Shown: one piece after another, positions 22,150 through 29,387 of the stretch
How positions within the stretch are numbered: the first letter of the stretch is position 1
Layout of the letters: every line of letters starts with the position of its first letter
Source: Brachybacterium sp. UMB0905
GTDB lineage: Bacteria; Actinomycetota; Actinomycetes; Actinomycetales; Dermabacteraceae
Reading direction: 5' to 3'
DNA length: 64,000 nucleotides
Assembly: GCF_002871795.1 (NCBI RefSeq)
Contig: NZ_PNHL01000002.1
Coordinates: forward strand, 242,232 to 306,231
Position numbers and translations under genes: made by a program
Notes under the pieces: generated by a model
Database searches by the model: none
What the model was told of the DNA's origin: nothing
What the model saw: only the letters and a program-made list of their open reading frames with translations

Positions 22150-22386
22150 ATGAGCGCCGTCACTATCCGGGATCTTCGCAACCGCAGTGCTGATGTCCTG
22201 CGGCGGGTCGATGACGGTGAACGCCTCATCGTCACGCGCGACGGCGAGCCTGTGGCATCGCTCGGCCAGGTACCCCGGCGGCCGCTCTCGGTAGAGCAAC
22301 TCCGTGAGCGTCGGCGCCACCTGCCGCGAGTCGATGCAGCTGCTCTGCAGTCCGACCTCGACGACCTGATCGATCCAGCTCTGTGA
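22150..22386 (+). CDS. Phd/YefM-family antitoxin of a VapBC-type pair
   Basis: A 78-residue DNA-binding antitoxin. The N-terminus (MSAVTIRDLRNRSADVLRRV) and GERLIVTRDGEPVASLGQ are typical of the Phd/YefM fold. The C-terminal part (RRRHLPRVDAAALQSDLDDLID) is the toxin-neutralising, probably unfolded segment. Its stop overlaps the toxin start as GTGA, enforcing coupled translation. Autoregulation is likely through the 22125-22140 palindrome. Confidence 0.88.
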   Translation: MSAVTIRDLRNRSADVLRRVDDGERLIVTRDGEPVASLGQVPRRPLSVEQLRERRRHLPRVDAAALQSDLDDLIDPAL

Positions 22387-22808
22387 ACGGCCCCCGAGGA
22401 GTGGAAGACCGCGCGTCGGAAGGCATCATCGACACCTCAGTTCTGATCGATCTGATGGAGTGCGACGCCCAGACGTTGCCACATCGGCCTCACATCACAG
22501 CGATCACCCTTGCTGAGCTTTCGGTGGGGCCGCTCGTGGCGAGAACTGACGCCGAACGGGCACATCGGCAGGCCCACCTGCAGCAGGCGGAAGCGGATTT
22601 CGAACCGTTGCCCTTCGATGCCGCGGCTGCGCGTGCGTTCGGCCGCGTCGCGTCGTCGCTCCGCAGCGTTGGCCGAAAACCTCAGGCCCGTGCGTACGAC
22701 GCCTTGATCGCTGCCATTGCACTCTCCCAGGATCTGCCCCTGTATACCGCGAATCCTGCGGACTTCGACGGCATTGAAGGCCTCGACGTGCGCACCGTAC
22801 GCCGCTGA
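22383..22808 (+). CDS. vapC: VapC-like PIN-domain ribonuclease toxin
   Basis: A 141-residue PIN nuclease that cleaves RNA when freed from its antitoxin. Metal-binding acidic residues are D17 (GIIDTSVLIDL), E45 (TLAELSVG), D106 (AYDALIAAIA) and D127 after the conserved N124 (YTANPADFDGI), so the active site looks intact. The GTG start overlaps the antitoxin stop. The true start may be a few codons later, because the first ~13 residues are not typical. The pair lies between two 65-bp direct repeats. Confidence 0.88.
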   Translation: MNGPRGVEDRASEGIIDTSVLIDLMECDAQTLPHRPHITAITLAELSVGPLVARTDAERAHRQAHLQQAEADFEPLPFDAAAARAFGRVASSLRSVGRKPQARAYDALIAAIALSQDLPLYTANPADFDGIEGLDVRTVRR

Positions 22809-22843
22809 CCCGGCCACAGGGCGGACAGTCCGTTCCCACCGCA

Positions 22844-22908
22844 TCGAATCGGCTCTTTTGTTTCACCTGAGGGAACAGAACAGCGGAGTCGCTGGTACAG
22901 AGTCGCGG
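22844..22908 (+). repeat. 65-bp direct repeat, right copy, flanking vapBC
   Basis: Same orientation as 22033-22097 and 85% identical over 65 ungapped bases. It begins 35 bp after the toxin stop. Confidence 0.8.
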
Positions 22909-22976
22909 ATCCGAGGGGGTGGGGCTGACGGAGCGTGGCGCGGGCCGACGGAGCGAAGGGGCCAGCGGACCGATAG

Positions 22977-23016
22977 GGCCGTCGGGGGAGCGGCGCGGCC
23001 GTCGGGGGAGCGGCGC
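22977..23016 (+). repeat. Perfect 20-bp tandem duplication
   Basis: Two identical units, GGCCGTCGGGGGAGCGGCGC, are directly adjacent at 22977 and 22997 in non-coding DNA. Confidence 0.85.
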
Positions 23017-23105
23017 CCCGTGGCCCGGCCCCTGGGCTGCCCCGCACACGCCGCGGCGCCCCATGGTCCGGCCCCTGGGCTGACCCCTGACCCTGCAGAC
23101 ACCGA

Positions 23106-23134
23106 GGCGCCCGCCGGAGGATCCGACGGGCGCC
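23106..23134 (-). terminator. Terminator-like hairpin after the peptide ABC operon
   Basis: GGCGCCCG and CGGGCGCC form an 8-bp stem, with inner CGG/CCG pairing, 22 bp beyond the stop of the last gene of the minus-strand operon. No T-run. Confidence 0.55.
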
Positions 23135-23155
23135 GCAGTGCGTCAGCGGTGCTGA

Positions 23156-24892
23156 TCAGCCGTTCTTCTTGCCCTTCTCCCAGCCCACGGTGGACCAGTC
23201 GGTGGAGAGGAACAGCTTGGGCCCGAAGTTCGCCAGGCCCTCCTTGTACGCCATGATCGACGGGCCGTTCCACAGCGGCATCATCGCGCACAGCTCCTGG
23301 AACTTCTTCTCGCACTCATTGGCGATCTTCGCGCGCTCCTCGATCTCCGGGGAGACCGAGGCCTGCGGGACCAGCTCATCGATCTCATCGGAGCCGGTAC
23401 CGGTCATGTTCGAGGTGGACTCCGAGTCGAAGAACTGCTTGACCACGCCCGTCGGATCCGATCCCACGGTGTAGCCCATCATCACCAGCTGGAACGCCTG
23501 ATCGGCCATCACCTGGCCGAAGTCGCCCGAGCCGCGCGCATCGATCTCGGCGTTGAACCCGATGTTCTGCAGCTGTTTCTGCAGGGTCTGGACGATCGCG
23601 TTCGTGATCGGATCATCACCGAAGGTCGTGATCGTCATGTCCAGCGTCTCACCGTCCTTGCTGCGCGGGCCATCGCCCTCTGCCACCCAGCCGGCATCCT
23701 CCAGGGTCTTCTTCGCCGCCTCGACGTCATGCTCGAACGGGTAGTTGTCCTGGTAGTGGGGGCTGAACGGCATGAGCATCCACGAGCCCGGGGTCTCCTC
23801 GGACCAGTCGATGCCGTTGAAACGGATGGACGCGAGCTCCTCGCGGTTCACGCCCTGGTAGATCGCCTTGCGAACCTCGATGTCGCTGAGGTGCCCCTTG
23901 GTGGTGTTGAAGTTGATGCCGGAGATCGACATGGTCTGGGAGCGCCGGATGTCGATCCCCTCCATGTCCTTGACCTGCTCGAAGCGGTTCGCGTTCCCCA
24001 CCGCGGTGCCGTCGATCTCACCGTTCTTGAACGCCGGGATCGTGGCGCTGGACTCCATCTGAACCCACACGATCTTGTCCAGCTTCGGCTTCTCGCCCCA
24101 CCAGTTCTCATTGGGCACGAGGGTCACGCGCTTCTGCACGGTGTCCAGCTTCTCCAGCGTGAACGGGCCGATCATCCACTCCGGGTGCAGATCATCCACG
24201 AACCCGTCGTTGAACAGCTCGGGCGTGTTGATCGCGGGGTGGAAGGTGCCGGAGAACAGGTCCTGCCACGGCTGGTAGGGCTCGCGCATGGTGACCACAG
24301 CCTGGAAGTCATCCTCCCCGGCCTCGACCTTCTCGATGCGGTCATAGCCCTCGGTGGAGACGGCGTCGATGGTCTTGTCCTCGCCGTTCATCATCTTCCA
24401 CTGGTTCTCGAACACCTTCCAGTCGTAGGGGGTGCCGTCGTTGAACTTCGCCTCGGGATTCAGGGTGTACGTGATGACGTGCTTCTCCCCGGAGTCGTCG
24501 TACTGCGCATCGGTGCAGAACTCCTCACGCAGCACGGGGGTGCCGTCGGCCTCGTACTTCCACACGCCGGAGACATCCATGGCGGCGTAGATGTTGGAGT
24601 TGTCCACGTTGTTGCCGGAGTTGTTCCAGCCGAAGTAGTTCGGGCCCAGGGCGCCGATGGTCAGGGTCAGCGTGCCGCCCTGCTCCAGCTCGGAGACGTC
24701 CTTGGGGTTATGGGCCATGAGCTCCTCGAGGTTGCTGTCCGCGGTGGCCGCGGTGCCGCCGCCATCGGAGCCGCCGCCACCGGAGGTGGTGTCGCGCTCC
24801 TGGGAGCACGCCGCCAGCGCGGTCGCGGCCAGGGCCGACGCGCCCACCAGGCCGGCGCGGCGAGAGAAGCGGAAGGTCACGGGGTGGATCAT
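23156..24892 (-). CDS. Peptide ABC transporter substrate-binding lipoprotein (family 5, DppA/OppA type)
   Basis: Binds peptides or a related solute outside the cell for the permease encoded just upstream. It has 578 residues. The signal peptide (FSRRAGLVGASALAATALAACS) has lipobox LAAC, then a Gly/Ser-rich linker. The body has family-5 features: YEADGTPVLREEFC, TYTLNPEAKFNDGTPYDWKVFEN, and RKAIYQGVNREELA. It is last in the operon, its ATG sharing one base with the preceding stop (TGATG). Family-5 binding-protein genes more often come first. The ligand cannot be read from the sequence. Confidence 0.92.
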   Translation of the reverse strand: MIHPVTFRFSRRAGLVGASALAATALAACSQERDTTSGGGGSDGGGTAATADSNLEELMAHNPKDVSELEQGGTLTLTIGALGPNYFGWNNSGNNVDNSNIYAAMDVSGVWKYEADGTPVLREEFCTDAQYDDSGEKHVITYTLNPEAKFNDGTPYDWKVFENQWKMMNGEDKTIDAVSTEGYDRIEKVEAGEDDFQAVVTMREPYQPWQDLFSGTFHPAINTPELFNDGFVDDLHPEWMIGPFTLEKLDTVQKRVTLVPNENWWGEKPKLDKIVWVQMESSATIPAFKNGEIDGTAVGNANRFEQVKDMEGIDIRRSQTMSISGINFNTTKGHLSDIEVRKAIYQGVNREELASIRFNGIDWSEETPGSWMLMPFSPHYQDNYPFEHDVEAAKKTLEDAGWVAEGDGPRSKDGETLDMTITTFGDDPITNAIVQTLQKQLQNIGFNAEIDARGSGDFGQVMADQAFQLVMMGYTVGSDPTGVVKQFFDSESTSNMTGTGSDEIDELVPQASVSPEIEERAKIANECEKKFQELCAMMPLWNGPSIMAYKEGLANFGPKLFLSTDWSTVGWEKGKKNG

Positions 24893-27156
24893 CAGAGGGT
24901 CCTTTCCTCGAGGGGGGAGTGTGCAACTAGGGATTCAGAGGGGAACAGACATGCGGAGGAATGGTCATCGGCGACCTCCACCAGAGGTGGTTCCGCCTCC
25001 CGACACCGGGCACGCGCCTCCTCCGGCAGCTGCGCATACAGCGGGCAGCGGGAGGAGAAGGAACAGCCGGAGGGAGTCTGCAGGGGCGAGGGCAGATCGC
25101 CGGAGAGGATGATCCTCTGGCGCCGCTCCTCAACCACGGGATCAGGCACCGGGATCGCGGAGATCAGTGCCTTGGTGTACGGGTGCGAGGGGGCATCGAA
25201 GATCTTGTCCACCTGCCCGTATTCGACGATCTTGCCCAGGTACATCACGGCTACGCGGTCGGCGATGTGCCGGACGACGGACAGGTCGTGCGCCACCAGC
25301 ATGTAGCTGAGCCCGAGACGGTTGCGCAGGTCATCGAGCATGTTCAGCACGCCCGCCTGGATCGAGACGTCCAGGGCGGAGACCGGCTCGTCCAGCACGA
25401 TCAGCTTGGGGTTGATCGCCAGTGCCCGGGCGATCGCGATGCGCTGACGCTGACCGCCGGAGAACTGCACGGGGAAGCGGTTGGCGTGATCGGGTTGCAG
25501 CCCCACCAGGCGCAGCAGCTCGAATACCCGCTCCCGCACCCGCTTGTGGTCCCAGCCCATGATCTCCAGCGGCTCCGAGATCACCTCGAACACGGTGAAG
25601 CGAGGATCCAGGGAGCTGAGCGGATCCTGGAACACCATCTGCACGGTCTTGCGGACCTCGCGGGTGAACTTCTCCCCGCTGCCGTCATCGGACCGCTTGT
25701 TAGAGGCCCCGTTGATGGTGATGCGACCGGGCTGTTGGCGGTTCATCTCCATGATCTCCAGCAGCGTGGTGGTCTTGCCGGAGCCGGATTCGCCAACGAG
25801 CGCCAGGCATTCGCCCTCGCGGATGTCGAAGCTGACACCGTCCACCGCGCGCACCGTACCGATCCGCCGCTTGACCAGCGCTCCCTCGGTGAGCGGGAAG
25901 TGCTTCTTCACGTCCTCGACGCTGAGCACGGTGGTCCGCTGCTCACGCTCGGCACGGTCGATCTGCTCATGCTCGGTGGTGTCCGCCGCGAACAGCTCGG
26001 TGGTGTCGACCGCTCCGGAGACCAGCTCGTCGCTGCGTACGCACGCGGCCAGGTGCCGGTCGCTCACCTCGCGCAGGTCCGGCTCGCCGTCGGTGCAGGC
26101 CTCGGTGGCCAGCGGGCAACGGGGTGCGAAGGTGCAGCCCGTCGGTTCGGTCAGCAGGTTCGGCGGCTGGCCGTCGATCGTGGCCAGCGGTCCATTGGCG
26201 TACCGGTCCACGCGCGGCACCGAGCGGATCAGGCCGATCGTGTAGGGCATGCGAGGGGTGGCGAACAGCTCATGGGTCTCGGCGTACTCCACGGGCCGAC
26301 CGCCGTACATGACCAGCACATTGTCCGCGAACCCGGCGATCACGCCGAGGTCGTGGGTGATCATGATGACGGCGCAGCCGGTGAGCTCATTGGCCTGCCG
26401 CAGCACCTCCAGGATCTGCGCCTGGATCGTGACATCCAAGGCAGTGGTGGGCTCATCGCAGATCAGGACGCTGGGCTCATTGGCCATCGCGATCGCGATG
26501 AGCACACGCTGACGCATCCCACCAGAGAACTGGTGCGGGTAGGCCTTCAGCCGATCCTCGGGCGAGGGGATGCCCACCTTGGTCAGCAGTTCCACCGCGC
26601 GTTCGCGTCGGCGGGCCTTGGACCAGGAGGGGTTGTGGATGCGGATCGCATCGTCCAGCTGTCGGCCGATGGTGTACACCGGCGTCAGGGAGCTCAGCGG
26701 GTCCTGGAACACCATCGACAGCTCGCTGCCGCGGTAGGCGCACATCTGCTTGTCCGACAGGGTCACGAGGTTCTGATCCTGGAACCGCACCTCGCCGCGC
26801 ACCGTCGCGGTAGGCGCCAGCAGCCCCATGATCGCCATCGAGGTCACGGACTTGCCGGACCCGGATTCCCCCACGATTCCGAGCACCTCGCCGGGGCGCA
26901 GATCGAAGTTCACGCCCCGCACTGCGTGGACGGTGCCGTTCTCGCTGTTGAAGCTGACGTGGAGGTCCCGCACGGACAGCACCGGGTCCGCATCGTGGTC
27001 GTAGCGGTGGCGGCGAGGCGCGGTGAACACCCCGGCAGTGCCGTCCCGCGTGACGTGATCCGCCTGGATCAGCTCCTGATCGGAGTCGGGCTCGAGCACA
27101 TCCTTGCTGGCGCCGAGGGGGTTGCCGATGGTCGGGAAGGGGGAGTGTTCGGTCAT
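24892..27156 (-). CDS. Fused dual ATP-binding subunit of a peptide ABC transporter (DppD-DppF type)
   Basis: Powers peptide import. One 754-residue chain contains two complete ABC ATPases. The N-terminal half has Walker A GESGSGKSV, signature FSGGMRQRV and Walker B LICDEPTTALD, with an oligopeptide-type extension (CTFAPRCPLATEACTDGEPDL). The C-terminal half has GESGSGKTT, FSGGQRQRI and LIVLDEPVSALD, with GCSFSSRCPLYAQLP. A ~65-residue linker joins them. ATG 27156 overlaps the stop of the permease gene (ATGA); a longer ORF to 27276 is antisense-like. Fusion fixes the two ATPases at a 1:1 ratio. Confidence 0.94.
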   Translation of the reverse strand: MTEHSPFPTIGNPLGASKDVLEPDSDQELIQADHVTRDGTAGVFTAPRRHRYDHDADPVLSVRDLHVSFNSENGTVHAVRGVNFDLRPGEVLGIVGESGSGKSVTSMAIMGLLAPTATVRGEVRFQDQNLVTLSDKQMCAYRGSELSMVFQDPLSSLTPVYTIGRQLDDAIRIHNPSWSKARRRERAVELLTKVGIPSPEDRLKAYPHQFSGGMRQRVLIAIAMANEPSVLICDEPTTALDVTIQAQILEVLRQANELTGCAVIMITHDLGVIAGFADNVLVMYGGRPVEYAETHELFATPRMPYTIGLIRSVPRVDRYANGPLATIDGQPPNLLTEPTGCTFAPRCPLATEACTDGEPDLREVSDRHLAACVRSDELVSGAVDTTELFAADTTEHEQIDRAEREQRTTVLSVEDVKKHFPLTEGALVKRRIGTVRAVDGVSFDIREGECLALVGESGSGKTTTLLEIMEMNRQQPGRITINGASNKRSDDGSGEKFTREVRKTVQMVFQDPLSSLDPRFTVFEVISEPLEIMGWDHKRVRERVFELLRLVGLQPDHANRFPVQFSGGQRQRIAIARALAINPKLIVLDEPVSALDVSIQAGVLNMLDDLRNRLGLSYMLVAHDLSVVRHIADRVAVMYLGKIVEYGQVDKIFDAPSHPYTKALISAIPVPDPVVEERRQRIILSGDLPSPLQTPSGCSFSSRCPLYAQLPEEARARCREAEPPLVEVADDHSSACLFPSESLVAHSPLEERTL

Positions 27157-28082
27157 GAGGCGGTACCTGCGGAGAGGGAGGCGGGATCCAGGGCATCGCG
27201 CAGGCCGTCGTTGATCAGCGCGAGCGGGATCGTGATGAAGAAGAGGGTGACCACGGGGGCCCAGAACAGCCACCACTGGGTCTCGAGCATGGTGGAGGCC
27301 TGCGCGATCATCAGCCCCAGCGAGGTGTCGGGGATCTTCACGCCGATCCCGATGAAGGAGTAGGCGACCTCGGAGAGGATCGCGCCCCAGATGCCCATGG
27401 TCACGTTGAGCACCACCAGGGAGGCGATGTTCGGCACGAGGTGGCGGCGGATGATCCGGGCGGGGTGGATGCCCATGTAGCGGGCGGCGCGCACGTAGTC
27501 CAGCTGGACCAGCGACATCGACAGGCCGCGGATCAGGCGGGCGGTGCCCATCCAGCCGAAGACGATCAGCAGCACCGCCAGGGTGAACCAGCCGCCGCCG
27601 CGCCCGTTCATGAGGATCGCCACCAGGATCAGCACCGGCATCATGATCAGCGTCTCGAGGACGAACAGGATGATCTTGTCCACCCAGCCGCCGAAGTAGG
27701 CCATCGTGGTGCCGATCAGCGCGGCCAGGATCGGGGTGATCACCCCGACCAGGAATCCGATCATGAGGGACTTCTGCAGGCCGCGCACCAGCAGCGCGTA
27801 CACATCGGCCCCGGCGACGTTGGTGCCGAACCAGTGGACGGCGCTGGGAGCCTCACCGCCGGCCGCGAAGGGGTCCAGATCGTCGTAGGACCACTTGTTG
27901 GGGAGGTTCCCGAAGATCGCGAACAGCACCACGAGGCTGAGGATGATCAGGCCGATGGTGGCCGGCTTGTTGCGGAAGAACCGCTTGACGATGATACGGC
28001 GCTTGTTGAGGTAGACGGAGGCTCCGTCGGGCGTGCACTCGGATGCCGCGGGGGAGGCAGGGGTGGTGGTCTGGGTGCTCAT
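27153..28082 (-). CDS. Peptide ABC transporter permease (DppC/OppC type)
   Basis: The second membrane subunit, 309 residues. A Thr/Pro-rich N-terminus precedes helix 1 (PATIGLIILSLVVLFAIFG). A periplasmic part follows with HWFGTNVAGADVYALLVRGLQKSL, the DppC hallmark 'H..GTD..G.D....'. The EAA loop is YVRAARYMGIHPARIIRRHLVPN. It overlaps dppB-type upstream and the ATPase gene downstream by ATGA on both sides. The longer ORF reaching 29066 runs antisense-like through the upstream permease and is not real. Confidence 0.93.
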   Translation of the reverse strand: MSTQTTTPASPAASECTPDGASVYLNKRRIIVKRFFRNKPATIGLIILSLVVLFAIFGNLPNKWSYDDLDPFAAGGEAPSAVHWFGTNVAGADVYALLVRGLQKSLMIGFLVGVITPILAALIGTTMAYFGGWVDKIILFVLETLIMMPVLILVAILMNGRGGGWFTLAVLLIVFGWMGTARLIRGLSMSLVQLDYVRAARYMGIHPARIIRRHLVPNIASLVVLNVTMGIWGAILSEVAYSFIGIGVKIPDTSLGLMIAQASTMLETQWWLFWAPVVTLFFITIPLALINDGLRDALDPASLSAGTAS

Positions 28083-29062
28083 GCAAGCCTCACTCGGGGA
28101 TCGACCAGCACGATCGCGAAGTCCGCGAGGATCGCGCCGATGGCGAAGATGACAGCGCCGTAGGCGGTCATCGCCACAGCGACGTTGACGTCCTGGTTGG
28201 CGATGGCCTGGATGGACCACACGCCCAGGCCCGGCCAGTTGAAGATCGTCTCGGCGAAGAAGGAGCCGGTGAAGATCGCGGGGATCGTGAAGGCGATCGA
28301 CTGGGCGACAGGGATGAAGGAGACCTTCAGCGCGTGGCGACTGATGGCCTGGGCGCGCGTGAGGCCGGTGGCTCGGGCAGTGCGCACGAAGTCCGCATTG
28401 ATGTTGTCCAGCAGGTACTGGCGCTGGGAGACCTGGTAACCGGCCCAGCCCAGCACCGTCATGGCGAACGTGGGCACGGCATAGTGCGCCGCGAGATCCA
28501 GCAGCACCGGCCAAAAACCCTGCACGCCGTCGCTCGAGATGCCGGTGACGAAGAAGATCCGCTGCCCGGCGGCCTTGTTGATCATGATCGCCCCCAGCTG
28601 CACCACGAGGTACGCGACCGGTGCGGGGACCACGAAGGTGAAGTACGAGTAGCCGGTGATCACGCGATCGCCGATGGAGTACTGCCGGGTGGCCGTCCAG
28701 ACACCGAGCGCGACGCCGATGATCAGGGTGAGGACGATCGTGGCAAGGGTCAGCGAGGAGGAGACCAGCACGCGGGCGCCGAACTCGGCGTTGACGTAGC
28801 TGGAGTTGGGCGAACGGCCCCAGTCCCAGTGCAGCAGCACATTGCCGAGCCAATCGATGTACCGCTCGAGGGCGGATTTCTCGGGGTCCAGCCCCAGGTA
28901 GCGCAGACGCTCGGTGATCTGCTCCTCGGTCAGAGGAGGGGTCTGCTGTTCGAACTGCCGCCCTGGGCGAAGGAAGGTGACCGCCAGAAAATAGGCGGCC
29001 GTGGTCGCGGCGAACACCATGGCGATGTAGACCGCGATCCTCTTGGCGAGGTACCTGACCAT
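28079..29062 (-). CDS. Peptide ABC transporter permease (DppB/OppB type), first gene of the operon
   Basis: A 327-residue membrane subunit. An N-terminal helix (YLAKRIAVYIAMVFAATTAAYFLAV) is followed by the long extracytoplasmic loop (ITERLRYLGLDPEKSALERYIDWL) and HWDWGRS. The EAA loop is DFVRTARATGLTRAQAISRHALK. The end is FNWPGLGVWSIQAI ... ILADFAIVLVDPRVRL, all as in DppB. It starts 325 bp from the divergent symporter gene at 29388. A TACCCT box on the minus strand near 29107 is a weak promoter candidate. Confidence 0.93.
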   Translation of the reverse strand: MVRYLAKRIAVYIAMVFAATTAAYFLAVTFLRPGRQFEQQTPPLTEEQITERLRYLGLDPEKSALERYIDWLGNVLLHWDWGRSPNSSYVNAEFGARVLVSSSLTLATIVLTLIIGVALGVWTATRQYSIGDRVITGYSYFTFVVPAPVAYLVVQLGAIMINKAAGQRIFFVTGISSDGVQGFWPVLLDLAAHYAVPTFAMTVLGWAGYQVSQRQYLLDNINADFVRTARATGLTRAQAISRHALKVSFIPVAQSIAFTIPAIFTGSFFAETIFNWPGLGVWSIQAIANQDVNVAVAMTAYGAVIFAIGAILADFAIVLVDPRVRLA

Positions 29063-29124
29063 GCACTGCTCCGTGCTGCTGTGATGTGGATCGCTTTATC
29101 GGGAGGGTAGACCCCTCCGGGACC

Positions 29125-29164
29125 TTCGTCTGACGAAAAGCACTTGACAGATGTCGGATTCGTC
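29125..29164. promoter_or_regulatory. TTCGTC inverted repeat plus third half-site
   Basis: TTCGTC-T-GACGAA (29125-29137) is a perfect 6-bp inverted repeat, and TTCGTC recurs at 29159-29164. Placed 65-100 bp upstream of the permease start, it is a candidate operator for the peptide operon. Confidence 0.4.
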
Positions 29165-29312
29165 AGCTGCACCTCCCGCTCAGCGGAAGTTAACCCAGGT
29201 CATAGGAGGTTTTCAGGGCTTGGTTGCCGGAAGGTCACGAAGTTGTCACAAGTCGGGGCGTCGTGAATTGGGCGGTCGATAAGACGTCGATGCAAGGCGA
29301 AGAGGGTGTGGA

Positions 29313-29318
29313 TATGGT
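29313..29318 (+). promoter_or_regulatory. Putative -10 box for symporter copy 3
   Basis: TATGGT fits TANNNT and would start transcription near 29325, about 63 nt before the GTG start with its GGAAGGA ribosome-binding site. Confidence 0.35.
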
Positions 29319-29387
29319 GATCGGGACCGCGCTCGGCGGAACGCACGATGCCTGGCGCGTCCATCCCGACCCCGGAAGGAACCCCGC

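Larger units (their letters stand above)
22809..23155. other. 347-bp repeat-rich gap between vapC and the peptide-transport operon
   Basis: No coding-like ORF. It contains the right 65-bp repeat and a perfect 20-bp tandem duplication. It also has two copies, 43 bp apart (from 23012 and 23055), of a segment around GGCGCCCCRTGG, and the terminator hairpin at 23106-23134. Confidence 0.6.
29063..29387. other. 325-bp divergent control region between the peptide operon and symporter copy 3
   Basis: Noticeably AT-richer than its neighbours. It holds a TTCGTC inverted repeat with an extra half-site, a TTGACA (29144-29149) without a matching -10, and AGGAGGT at 29204 with no convincing ORF after it. 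The TATGGT box at 29313 may serve the symporter gene. Confidence 0.5.

Noticed and set aside
23729..25306. Long plus-strand ORFs (525 and 800 codons) opposite the peptide ABC operon
   Set aside because: They are antisense frames kept open by GC-rich third positions of the real genes. They show His/Gly/Asp-rich shadow composition and no domain.
29204..29282. Short ORF (TTG at 29220, 20 codons) after AGGAGGT in the divergent region
   Set aside because: The peptide has no regulatory codon run or conservation clue, and the spacing to TTG is long.
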